DNA of 64,000 bases from Dysidea avara (taxonomy: Eukaryota; Porifera; Demospongiae; Dictyoceratida; Dysideidae). Each line of letters opens with the position of its first letter. The first letter of the stretch is position 1. A program made the position numbers and the translations under genes. Shown here in pieces: positions 29,701 through 38,500 of the stretch. The notes below the pieces were generated by a model that saw only the letters and a program-made list of their open reading frames with translations, had not been told where the DNA came from and searched no databases. The stretch lies in the NCBI RefSeq assembly GCF_963678975.1, contig NC_089281.1, forward strand, positions 28,045,151 to 28,109,150, read 5' to 3'.

Positions 29701-32618
29701 ATGCCTTTTAACCCTCGGGCATTTACCATGTTTGGTATCATCTTCAAATGCTATGATCTCAGTTCAGTAATAAGACCACCTCTTTGTAATGACCATGTCA
29801 AGTAGGTGCATCCCAAACATAGTTAAGTTACATGTACTTCGTAGTCTCATTAATAATATCTTGTATTAAAGCCAGGTTTACCATAGAGGATTCCCTGTAG
29901 AAAATATTATTTGATTCACCAAATTTTGGGATGGAAGCCGCACTGTGACTTCTATTCAAGGAGAAGTAATGTCATATAGAACATTTCTGAGTATAAATCA
30001 GTCTTGTTGTTAATGCCATCAATGTCCACCCACTGAAGTCCACTTTGTGGTAGTTCCATAATTGTATCATCTGACAACATCGTCCTGTAATACAATCCCA
30101 AATATCTAGAACTACACAAATTTGTGTGGTACTGTAGTAACTGTACATCAGGATGTGTTGTGTGTTGAGCAGCTGATTCAATTATCCTTGTAGACATGTT
30201 GTTAATAGTTTTCTCATCTGTGTTGTGCTGGGTATGCAGTTTGTATTGTATTTGTCTGTTCATTGTTACAGGCAGTTACTGAAACAGCTGTCACAAGGGC
30301 CTTTCTTCCAGCTCCTATCCTTGTTGTGCCACCAATGTTGATGACATTACTGGAAAGGTCTGTGGCCTTTAGTGTGCGCGCGTGCGTGCGTCTGTGTGTG
30401 CGCGTGCGTGTGTGTGCGCGCGCGCGTGCGTGTGTGTGTGTGTGTGTGATGTAGTGTGTAGAGTGTGGTACACAATTCATTGCAATGGTTCTGAGCAGCT
30501 TCACATACCAAAATAATGTTTATCACAATAATATAATTAATTTTGTTTTCTGTTGAACACTATAGGGTGATTTATATCTCCATCCTCTCTATTTAACTAC
30601 TGTGGGATTACACCTGGAGGTAGTTATCATCATATGTCACCCTCAATAGTGTAGGATAGCAACTGTGTACAATTCTTAGTAGTTCTTTCTATGGATACAG
30701 GTATATCACTTGCTAAAAGCTATACACTTAGAACACTAGAGCATGGAGAACCCATAGCTGGGGAGAACCTAGCTCATTAGGTTGACAACAAGTTCAGTTG
30801 ACCATACTAGATCCATACATCTTTCACTTGTTTAAAGATGACGACTTTCTGAAAGTTTTGTGAACCATTACTTAAGAGGTTACATGATTTATCCCATTGT
30901 GGTGCAGACTCTGTTACCATTCAATTTACCTCACCAACCTGAGGCCATACATGTATTACAGCATGTATATGACCTGGAGCCAATGACGTGTTTGGACTGT
31001 GGATGTCTGGAAATTGTGAGAATTATTTATTGGTAACGAGTGTTTTTGATTGGCCATAGTGTATGGTGTAGAACTTGTTTGAAACTTTGTAGTTACCCAT
31101 CAAACGGATGATTAGTTTAGAAATTACACACATAAGTTACCCATACTTGTGTGAGTGGGAATCTCTTTGTTAGTAGCACTTGACATCAACTATTGAATTC
31201 AGAAGATATCCATTTTGTTGTCTGTTTGGAAAATAAGTGACAAGATAACTTTTTCACTTAGGATATCATATGTGTATAGTGCATAATTTTCAAAGGTGTA
31301 AATTTTCAAAGAATCTCTAAAATGACTCTTCAGGAAGTTTTGAAGCTCCAAATTGTGAGGTTTAAAGTTGAGAAAACATATCACAGATGTCTGCTCTTGA
31401 ATATTTTTGCAAACCAATATCAGCCATTGGGACCCTTTGAAGATTTTCTACATACGGTAGGACTCTGAACCAATGTGCTACATCACGAAAAGCTCCAACC
31501 CTGCATGGTGGTACAATAGCATAATTTTGTTGACTGATATACCACTTTTGGTAACTAATGTCGAAATAATCTGCACTGAAAAATGCAACTTTTTTTTTGC
31601 AAAAACCAGAATTTACATACTCTGCATGAATAAAAAAGTGAACAAATTTTAATACATTACCAAGTAAGACCCCCAACAGAATTCTTGGTAACACTACAAG
31701 GACTTCATATAACTGGTACATGTGTACATTACTTTGTACTGTAACTACATGATGTGTGTAGTGGTATATGAACAATAAAAGTATTGAAAATTGGTTACCA
31801 TTAGCCAATGGGTTCAAGGGCAATTGACTGAACTCACACAAAACTTTTAAGGGTAAAAATGTATGAATTACTGGTGCCAACAGCTGTATACTATCGACAA
31901 TTCATAAGTAAATTTTATGAACAGAATGTCAATTGAAAAAAATTTTTTTTTGTTCAAAATATGATATTTGTCATTTTCTACAAGGAAAGGTTTGTTCCAT
32001 TTAATGGTTTATTGGTCGTAAACATTATCATAGTGGTATCATTATAGTAGCTGATTGTGGTTTCTCGTGATCCCAAACTCGCATGTGTGAGAAAGACAAT
32101 ATAGTGTTATAATAACAGTCACCATACATGGGAAATTCTTTGACTATTCACATCAGAAAAATGTGTTTATCGCAGCACAGTAATACGTGCCTCTGATTTT
32201 TAAAAACAATATTATATTGTATTGATGGAACTGTGTGTCACGGGACATCCTGAAATTTTGACACCTGTTCATTAGATCTAGTTACCAATAAGGATGCTTT
32301 GTGACAATTCCAAGGTATCTGGTGGACTCTTAGAAGAAGGCTTTTTGATTTATCTGTATAAAAGGATCCTTGTTGTAAAAATTCTTTCATATTTGGGACT
32401 TAGGCAGGTGTTTGTTCTGGGGAAGGATTTTACTGTTTTCTTTTCACACCTCGTAATGTCTTTGCCAGTTGCCAAGTAAAATATAATTACCAGTTTGATA
32501 CAACACAGTTACTTCACAGGACCATTAATCCTACACAGACAGAAGCAATAAGTGGGAAGACTTGTTTTTAATCATGTACTTAGTTAAGTGATTAGAAGGG
32601 GGTACTTATTTTGCCATC

Positions 32619-32649
<31 letters not shown>

Positions 32650-33734
32650 CTGTGCACTATGTGTGAAGGGAAGTGTGCAATCATTGCAGCATGTAAAGTC
32701 ATGTCACTCTAAAGGCTTTTGCAGAGGAGTACAAGGAATTTCTATAGCTGTATTAATTAAATGCTTGCTGGCTTCACTGGCTGATATGACATGTTTACTG
32801 AAAGCATCAATTAGAATGGAGTAGTGTTACTATGAAAGAATTTTCACTGTGTTTGTTGAGCCAGGCTGAAAATCAAGTGCAAGTTAACCACAAAACCTTC
32901 ATGATTGTCGCTACCATCAATTGATTTCCTGGGGTATTTTTAAGGTCAAGTTTGTAAGGAAAGACACACAATGTACTAGTCAATTGTGTATGCATATTTT
33001 GGGATAAGCTGTTCTATTGTATAATGTGCTGACATGTGCTACCATCATAGGATGAGCTTCATGAGGAGGTTTCCTGGTCTGTTTGTTCCAATCCAATCTG
33101 TGGTCACGGTGGCTTGTTTTGGCATTGCTCTACCCATTGCAATTGCCTTATTCCCTCAAACTACTCAAGTGAGTGTGTGTGCCACTAATGTGTCTGTTTG
33201 CATACAGCATCCATTTCAGTGTTAACCCAATAATTGTAGCCACCAATTTGTAGTGCTTCATATGTACAATATTTATTGTAGCATAAGGCATTGTAGCTGC
33301 TTCTCCTCCATTATACTGGCTGATCCAGTTTCAATATTTCCATTATTCTATTATCCCTCAGCTATAAAGGCAATACCTAGTTATTACATAGAAGTACTCC
33401 CACACTTTGCTAGTATGTGGCCAGCTATTAGCTCAGACTGTGGGTGGTCCATTCATTTGAAATATAATCACCTTGGCATTTAGTTTGGTTTTATGTTGAT
33501 AACCATGTCCTGTGTATTGCTATATGGGGTGGGTCAGGTTTGTTTACGCCAAGGTTGGTTAGCACTCCAGTGAGAAATTTCTATCTCTTGTACCACTTTG
33601 CAATGGTCCTAACCTCTCTGGATGTTGATGTGTTTTTTGTTTCTTCCTTCTTTTAGATTGAAACTGGTAAGCTTGAGAAAGAAATACAAGACCAAACAGA
33701 TGAATCAGTATTGTTCTACAACAAGGGACTTTAG
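2611..33734 (+). CDS. SFXN: Sideroflexin (mitochondrial carrier, SFXN1/2/3-like)
   Basis: Twelve exons join in frame: 2611-2655, 4421-4489, 8320-8424, 9813-9867, 9935-10014, 10188-10244, 11103-11168, 14809-14899, 17552-17667, 30272-30357, 33051-33168, 33657-33734. All introns are GT-AG and the total is 966 bases, or 321 residues, about the length of human SFXN1. Recognisable landmarks in order are PRYDQSTFQGR and HFFDIVDPR near the N-terminus, the family HPDT motif at about residues 77-80, VFWQWINQS.N..VNYSNR, RFVPYPAV, LMRRNELKEGI, FLPAPILVVPP, RRFPGLFVPIQ, LFPQTTQ, and the terminal YNKGL. Sideroflexins are multi-pass proteins of the mitochondrial inner membrane; SFXN1 and its close relatives import serine for one-carbon metabolism. 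I infer that role from family, not from this sequence. Most of the 31 kb span is intron; intron 9 alone is 12.6 kb and full of repeats. The first exon encodes only 15 residues. Confidence 0.95.
3235..3620. mobile_element. 386-base TIR element (MITE) in sideroflexin intron 1
   Basis: The ends are perfect 20-base inverted repeats, 3235-3254 and 3601-3620, reading ATGGACCTTATCCGCAATGA from the left. No coding capacity for a transposase is visible. A target duplication is not clear; an AT may be part of it. The element lies in the sense intron and does not touch the splice sites. Confidence 0.8.
4871..5015. repeat. GTAAC-rich dispersed repeat, partial copy
   Basis: The stretch opens with a CAGAATTGGGGT-like end and then carries many copies of GTAACTAGTTAC-type words in both orientations. 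The same end and the same words occur at 26180-26637. I see only one convincing end here, so this is likely a truncated copy. Confidence 0.6.
9001..9500. mobile_element. 500-base TIR element in sideroflexin intron 3
   Basis: Inverted arms of roughly 95 bases begin CAAGAGTATATAA at 9001 and end with its complement at 9500, with a few mismatches between arms (for example AATAGAAACC against AACTGAAACC). Flanking bases are ATATTAG on the left and ATATTAA on the right, compatible with an eroded target duplication of about 7 bases. The interior has no transposase-like reading frame, so this is a non-autonomous element. Its right end is about 310 bases before sideroflexin exon 4. Confidence 0.82.
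11169..14808 (+). other. Sideroflexin intron 7 (3.6 kb)
   Basis: Non-coding between two verified exons. It holds a short imperfect hairpin at about 12733-12782 and, at about 13670-13830, a stretch starting CAGTGGAACCAC whose wording resembles old dispersed repeats. Reading frames of up to about 105 codons occur, but they lack recognisable motifs and I treat them as chance. Confidence 0.5.
17711..17797. repeat. (GT)n microsatellite
   Basis: An almost uninterrupted GT run of more than 70 bases lies about 45 bases beyond the donor site of sideroflexin exon 9. Its reverse strand reads as poly-His-Thr, which is not a protein. Confidence 0.95.
18446..18657. repeat. (GACT)n tetranucleotide array, about 50 units
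   Basis: An almost perfect run of GACT units about 210 bases long, with slight variation (CTAA, ACCG) at the left edge. The complementary strand reads as a Ser-Gln-Ser-Val repeat because the 4-base unit cycles through all frames without a stop; this is not evidence of a gene. Confidence 0.95.
19015..19063. repeat. Perfect 24-base inverted repeat with a 1-base centre
   Basis: Arms 19015-19038 and 19040-19063 are exact reverse complements, separated by one C. The arm begins CTTGTTTGTTAACATTATTC. The right side runs directly into a copy of the AACAAACAAGTAT sequence that flanks the large palindrome at 58068-58367. Confidence 0.9.
19050..19310. repeat. Diverged copy of the 58 kb palindrome family
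   Basis: The sequence starts AACAAACAAGTAT, continues with GGAAAAATTAGAAATTTTAC, and ends with CTACTCAAATTTTCTAATTT and CTTACACTTGTAG. These are the same words as the two ends of the element at 58068-58367. The arms here are much less alike, so this copy is older or was altered. Confidence 0.65.
19991..20586. mobile_element. 596-base TA-flanked TIR element (mariner-type MITE)
   Basis: The left end CTGTATAGTAAAAAACTTTG and the right end (complement) CTGTATAGTAAAAAATTCTG form TIRs, each followed by a second GGC(A/G)GTAAAAAA block. A TA at 19989-19990 and a TA at 20587-20588 flank the element, the target duplication typical of Tc1/mariner transposons. No transposase frame is present. It lies in intron 9 of the sideroflexin gene. 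Confidence 0.85.
21751..21950. mobile_element. Foldback element with GTAGGGATCC ends
   Basis: CACTAGTGTAAATTA followed by GTAGGGATCCAA at the left is mirrored at the right by TTGGATCCCTA and TTTACACTAG. Near the centre, copies of TAGGGATAT face each other. The same GGGATCC end is found in the elements at 22107-23047 and 39700-40290, so this is a short member of that family. Confidence 0.75.
22107..23047. mobile_element. Composite repeat ending in a perfect foldback (copy 1)
   Basis: The left end reads AAGTAGGGATCCCCC. The right end, GGATCCCTACTTCATTTTT, is its complement. The right 200 bases (22848-23047) are themselves a near-perfect palindrome with arms of about 85 bases. The middle contains TATATAAAAGG at about 22753-22763 and the box GAGATACTCTAATACAGCAG at 22771. 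A related element occurs at 39700-40290. No transposase frame was recognised. Both copies lie inside introns. Confidence 0.7.
23158..23830. repeat. Dispersed repeat family A, copy 1
   Basis: The stretch from TACAGTACGATGGTACTGTA through to the block ending TCTGGGTCTGACCC matches 56583-57710 over its whole length, apart from about 490 bases inserted in the second copy. Shared landmarks are TGACAGTATTGGTTGGGTAA, TGCCTGCCTGCCTGA and TAAGTCAATAAATATAG. It lies in sideroflexin intron 9. I do not recognise the family. Confidence 0.8.
24780..25260. repeat. Dispersed repeat family B, copy 1
   Basis: Blocks here (AAAATTATGCATGCTA, then a GTTTC(G/A)TTTCTGTAGC stretch, then CATTTCTTCTAC, and CTACAGGGCTAACA) recur in the same order at about 52140-52620 with moderate divergence. 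The function and class of the repeat are unknown. Confidence 0.55.
25792..25857. repeat. Minisatellite, 18-base unit, about 3.7 copies
   Basis: GATACCCATAGACTTATT is repeated head to tail with no visible change, which suggests recent expansion. Because 18 is a multiple of three, it produces a repeated peptide in several frames, but there is no gene here. Confidence 0.92.
26180..26637. mobile_element. TIR element rich in GTAACTAGTTAC words
   Basis: The left end (GGGTTAGGGTAAATAGTTAC) and the complement of the right end (CAGAGTTGGGGTAGTTAC) are imperfect inverted repeats. Both are followed by dense GTAAC/GTTAC words. A partial relative lies at 4871-5015. No coding sequence is seen. Confidence 0.65.
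27125..27312. mobile_element. Small foldback element with AAATTTTGACGAA ends
   Basis: The left side has GCAGGAAATTTTGACGAA and the right side has TTTGTCAAATTTCCTG; GTAC occurs just outside both. The same core word AAATTTTGACGAA marks the TA-flanked element at 57041-57241, so the two are probably related. Confidence 0.6.
27559..28263. mobile_element. TTAA-flanked TIR element (piggyBac-type, non-autonomous)
   Basis: TTAA stands at 27555-27558 and at 28264-28267. Just inside are AACCGTTTCATGGCTG on the left and the complement of CCCTTTCATGGCTG on the right. A TTAA target and CCC-type ends fit piggyBac-like elements. The left end has diverged. No transposase frame is visible. Confidence 0.55.
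28650..29060. repeat. Tandem repeat of about 75-base units
   Basis: Three close copies and two decayed ones of a unit containing GAGGTGGTCTTATTAATGAG, AAGTACACCTTAGCTATG and GGGACCTACTTGACATGG. A single inverted, decayed copy lies at 29775-29860 (CATGTCAAGTAGGTGCATCC). The array is in sideroflexin intron 9. Confidence 0.9.
30372..30448. repeat. (GT)n/(GC)n mixed microsatellite
   Basis: An alternating purine-pyrimidine tract, GTGCGCGCGTGCGTG and then (TG)n, begins 15 bases past the donor site of sideroflexin exon 10. Such tracts can adopt Z-DNA; that is general knowledge and not shown here. Confidence 0.92.
31199..32580 (+). other. Part of sideroflexin intron 10 with no recognised feature
   Basis: A minus-strand frame of 172 codons at 31362-31880 is the longest here, but its translation is hydrophobic, lacks recognisable motifs and lies between two confirmed exons. 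I see no gene in this stretch. A short (TG)n tract follows at 32621-32648. Confidence 0.4.
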
Positions 33735-33735
33735 T

Positions 33736-33741
33736 ATTTAT
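33736..33741 (-). terminator. Possible poly(A) signal of the minus-strand gene
   Basis: The plus strand reads TTTATT, which is AATAAA on the minus strand, 196 bases after the stop of the cysteine-rich gene. It begins one base after the sideroflexin stop codon, so the 3' ends of the two convergent genes may overlap. No canonical AATAAA is visible for sideroflexin close by. Confidence 0.45.
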
Positions 33742-33936
33742 TGTACATTTAGTTGAATGAATTTTTTGTTTATAATAATGAAGAACAAATGTTGGGTTGA
33801 TTCACACATGGTACAACACACGATACAACAACAATAATTTACAGTATACTGATATGAAATGACTGCAAAGTTTAAAAATGAAATGTACAACAGTATTGAT
33901 AATATAAGTGATCTGAAGAGATACCTGAAGCTATTC

Positions 33937-35035
33937 TTATGATAAAAATGTGATTAACGTCAGTAGTAGTGTGACAAGTAAAATAGAAGCACTTCTTGAT
34001 GCTGATGATGAATCAATTGGTCCTGGTAGTCCTGGAGTAGGCGGTACCTCTTCTGTAGATGTAGTTATAGTGGTTCTTGTAGTTGGTGATGGTGTGGGTG
34101 TTTCTGTAATCTGTGATATTGGTGTTGGAGTTGTTGATAGTCTCACTTGTGCACTTGGCAGAGAATCACATGCCAATGCAGGGGCAAGTGTAGATTGTAT
34201 ATCATCAGGAATACTGGAAAAGAGAACGATGTGTCACTACTGCTGCATATACCCTTACATGTACAATATTTAAATGTTTTCTGGAGACTTACCATCTTAC
34301 AGCTTCTCTGCAAGCTTCCAATGTGTTTATCCCTTCCAGCCGGTCACCTTGAGCCCAGCATTTACCAACTGACTGACAACGAAAGTTTCTGTATTTGGCC
34401 CAGCAGGAATCAGTACCTCCATTTGACATAAACGTTGGGTGCAAAGCATTTAATTCACTACTGATGACCTTCAAATACTGGTGGATCCATTCTGGTAGGT
34501 ACCAGTCCACTGTACAGTGAAGTAAGTTTAGTGGCTGCTCAGGGCTGGACGCCTCACAATTATCCACGGGGTAGCTACTGTTAGAGATCAAGCAAAGTCC
34601 CTCCTGAATAAAAGAAGTCTTTAAATAGCTGGGGCACAAATCTAACTGTTCATCGCAGTCGTCTTGCAGAGAGAAGCGAACTTCTATGTCTCCGCTAGGA
34701 AGCGTCACACACGCTGGAAATTTTTGGCTGCACTGAACATTCTTCACGGCCTCTGCACATGTAGCATTAACCCCATCGAGTCTTGACAACGAATTAAAAG
34801 TACGCTTGATGCTGTTTTCTCTATCTTCCATTTCGTGGGCAATAGTACATGGTATAAAATCTGGCAGGTCGGTGCAAATGTTAACATCACTTCTTGGTGT
34901 AGGGCAGCAACTGAGTGTTCCCAAATCAAACGGGTGTTCCATAGTTTCTCTGGTCTTTAGCGACGCAGCATTCGACAAAGTCAGTAGCAAGCTAAACACA
35001 AGCCCTACCCAGCTCCTATGAATATTTGATTCCAT
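33937..35035 (-). CDS. Secreted cysteine-rich protein, probably GPI-anchored
   Basis: Two minus-strand exons, 35035-34293 and 34213-33937, join across a short GT-AG intron into 339 residues. The start is ATG at 35035; upstream in frame there is only a GTG. Residues 1-25 form a classic signal peptide with the core VGLVFSLLLTL. The body has many cysteines; a segment with the pattern C.EAVKNVQCSQKFPAC faintly recalls frizzled-type cysteine-rich domains, and a second block (SCWAKYRNFRC...GKCW...EACREAVRC) repeats the ACREAVRC idea. A Thr/Pro-rich mucin-like stretch follows. The last 24 residues combine small residues (SSSASRSAS) with a hydrophobic tail, as in GPI-anchor signals. The product should sit on the outer cell surface. 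I cannot name the family. It is head to head with the CFAP99 gene and tail to tail with sideroflexin. Confidence 0.8.
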
Positions 35036-35325
35036 GACTTGCAGCACGTTGTTGCTATACTGAGATAAGACAAGTGTGAACTGGTTTAGTTTCCACGTTA
35101 CTTCAGCACTACTACGCTAGAAGCGCTACAAATGAAGTGAATCCCTTGCTTTCTAGCTTTTTAAACTGCTCGACACCCAGTCACGGGAATCTTAACTAGA
35201 AGCTATCGCCTTATTTAGCAGCAATTGTCATACTTGTGGTCAAGGTGATAGCTAATTGCAGCGGGTTCTTACGCCCGCCGCCTCGTTTGATGTTTATGAA
35301 TCCATGGTAACAGTACTACTTCAAG
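35036..35325. promoter_or_regulatory. Shared head-to-head promoter region, cysteine-rich gene and CFAP99
   Basis: The genes diverge here. A GC-richer patch at about 35260-35285 (CGCCCGCCGCC) stands out from the AT-rich surroundings. An X-box-like site at 35298-35311 and AAGATGGC at 35323-35330 lie at its CFAP99 side. Confidence 0.6.
35298..35311 (+). promoter_or_regulatory. X-box-like (RFX) site upstream of CFAP99
   Basis: The sequence GAATCCATGGTAAC has a perfect right half-site (GGTAAC fits RGYAAC), a two-base spacer and a left half (GAATCC) matching four of the six GTNRCC positions. RFX factors binding X-boxes control ciliary genes in animals. The position shortly before a ciliary gene fits, but a single imperfect match can occur by chance. 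Confidence 0.5.
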
Positions 35326-35364
35326 ATGGCTGACCATTTTTATCAACTCCATCTCCACCGCTGA
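35326..35364 (+). other. Upstream ORF in the CFAP99 leader (12 codons)
   Basis: ATG in the strong context AAGATGG opens a 12-codon frame ending in TGA. It is followed 11 bases later by a plausible GTAAGC donor (exon end at 35375), and the coding exon starts at about 35528. If transcription starts upstream of 35326, this uORF would reduce translation of the main frame. Alternatively the AAGATGGC is a YY1-like element at the start site. Confidence 0.45.
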
Positions 35365-35532
35365 CTCACAACAAGGTAAGCCACGAATAGACGTTGACGA
35401 GGTATTATGTAAGCACTTGATGTACGCGAGTTTGTAACACAGTTTGCACGTTCTGTTAGTATGTAGGAGTATTTTGCATACACCCTTCAGTCAAATTAGT
35501 TACTCATTGTGCTTGTAATATCTGCAGAAGAG

Positions 35533-38500
35533 ATGTCTGCCAACTACCGCTCACTCGTAACTCATTGTATGAAGGCCATATCAACTTATGATGCCAACAC
35601 AACAGGCCCAGATTCTTACATTGAGGCCTATTTGGCCTCCTCAGACCCAACCACAGTGAGTAGCTACTGTTGTTCTGGTACCTATCATACTGTATACAAC
35701 AGTTGACAGATTCAGAGCACACCTTCATATCAGAAGTGTTTGCAGGATGTGTCAGATTTAATTCTATAATTAAGGTATAGCTACGGAAACACATGCACAG
35801 TTTAGTTCTGAATACATTCACTATAAGTTTCAATATGTGCAGGTGGTCATCGATGGATTTTACTTAGCAGATGGACAAGGATGCCTTAGGGCTGATTCAA
35901 ACATGTATTCAAGTATAAAATAAAAGTAACTATTTTTCATTACATCTTAACTACTTCTTTCTTGGCATAGTTGTGACTTACCTCACCTTGTTCAGGATTG
36001 AGGAACTTGGAATGGGTCACTTCAAGAGGTTTATGGCCACACAAGACACAAGAAAAATACATAAAGTATTAGACCCATTGACTGCCCCCATGTTTATATT
36101 ATGCTATATCTAGTTCCTTAATTTCTTGCTCAATGATGCCAATCTGAAAACATGGATTTTAGATGAGGTTAGTGTTGTGCCCACAAGCACTAGTTGACCT
36201 CATTGTCTACCTGTTTTTGTCATACCTGTAGTGGTGTAAGCTGTATGACTCTAGTTTTGTACAAACACAAGTTCTGTCTCCACTTTTAAGGTATAGTCAT
36301 TTCACTTGTATATTTATAATTATAATATCAAGTTGATAGCACAGTATCATATCTGATAACTAATGCTAGCAGGATGTAGTTCGGGTTACCATTGCATGCA
36401 TATAACTAGGTAATTGACATTTCTCAACTGGTATTGTGAGTTGCTTTATGGGCTTGTTGCTTCAACATCTGCTGTATCAACAAGTTAACTGGCTGTGTTT
36501 AATTTTATTACAATGAAAGGTCAAGATACAAATAAATAAATATAACAACTAGCTAGCTACAATATGCAAAGATTTCATCACATCTATGCAAGGACCAATC
36601 AGTACAGTAATTCATTCTTCCTTACTCCTTAGATCGATAAGACTGTGGAATTCACTCCCACCTGACCTAATCCAACAACAATCATTACAAATTTTTAAGC
36701 ACCAACTGAAATTATTATTACTTTCCCCTACTAATCATTAATCCCATAATCAATCATATTGTAAAACATTTTGTATGCATGTTTCATATGTGTGTTAATC
36801 CTCAAACTGAGGCTGCACATTTCTTGTAAAAATAAAATGTACCTATATATTTATATGGTAATAACTGACTTAATACGAACTTATCTCAGCATCATGGTGA
36901 TTCCACCTGGAGGAGTTATTTAATTATGTTATTACTCACCACATTATAGGTTTGAACCTGAGCTGAAGGAATATATAGAATCTTTATCAGACAAGTTGGC
37001 TAATAAACTGAAGCCACAGACTACGACCAAGCCCGTTACAGGTAACCAACTGTGTTATGGGAATCTGACTTGGTTAACCCACTGTTGCTGTATCAGGCAT
37101 CAAGCCGTTCAACCTCACCAACCCCAAACCCAGAACTTTACCCACACCAGAGAAGGTATAATAGGTCAATAGCTGTGTTGTGTGACTTAGCAATGAACCA
37201 GCTAATCAAGTTAAGAATTTGTTTGGCCTGAAATCATATGCCTGTGTGAACTAATGATTGTGTAAAGTGTGATGGAATTTGTTCTCTGTTTATAGATACC
37301 GACGCTGAAGATCTACAAACCAGTAAGTGTAATATTATGTATAGTGTGTGTGTATGGAGCATCAGCCTGGTAACATCATGGTCCCTAATTCACTATCCTT
37401 TCCATAAGCAAAACCTGTTCAACCTGCTTTTCTTTATGGACATTGTTTTACTTCATCAGGGCAACACGTATTCAAATAGTGTTTTTTTACACTACTAAAA
37501 TGAGGATTGCAGGTATCAAGACAATTGAGTGCCATTAAATGTTCACCCTTCCAAGGTCCACTACATAATTCAATTCACAATTATACACTGATCTGAAAGG
37601 TAATTTCAGTAGTAAATTTCCTCGGATTCCTTCTATTTTAGCTTGTCTAAATCACTCTTCAAAATTAAATCTGGTCTGGTATCTATCACCTATTATGGCA
37701 TTTATTACATGGCCCCAAATGCCTAATAGAAAATGTATGGATGATATTCCTACACCGGGTTGGTTTAGGCCATTTAGACAAGCCAAAATTCCACAAATTG
37801 GACTTCTAACATCATTGTATTTGCAGAGGGTTACCCTATGCGTACCACACCCAGAAAATTATCTAACGGAGGCGGTATGCAGTTATAATTTCACACTTTT
37901 AATGGGTTTTAAATAGGAACTGTATTGAACATGCTCAGCTGTTCCAGCTGTCGGTTTTGCATGAACAAAGTAATAGCAAATGTCTGCAAACTTCTTCATA
38001 AAACTGTAGTAAATCATGACTATTTGTTATGTGATAATGTTTGAATAGATCATCATTGACTCTAATAGGTGATGTTTTATAGTCTGTGAATAACATGTAC
38101 CATATATACCTAATTTGCATGATTATGACCTGTATACAAGTCTTATGTTCACCATTAAACCATTAAGCTACCCACAGCCATGTTTGCTATAGTCTTCTGT
38201 TATTCTGCATCATAACTGTTAAATTGCTATGACAACTGGGCTCCAAACTGTTGATGTAATGGCTGATGATGAAATGACATGTTATTATCCAGCCTGTTAT
38301 GACAAAAGCCAGTGTTGTGGTTATCTCACTATATTCAGCACACAAGTGTTATGTTTATCACAACTCCTTGATGTTAGCATTCCACCAATCCGCATCCAAT
38401 TATGTACTTATCATAATCCTGACACACAGTACATTCCTGTGTCTACTTTTACAGCCTCCCAAGACAACATACAGCACACCTGCTGAGTTGGACACTATAC

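Noticed and set aside
31362-31880. 172-codon minus-strand frame in sideroflexin intron 10
   Set aside because: No recognisable domain, no splice partners and no coding-like composition; consistent with chance in an AT-rich intron.
35504-35833. 109-codon minus-strand frame over CFAP99 exons 1-2
   Set aside because: Antisense shadow of verified coding exons with matching splice phases.
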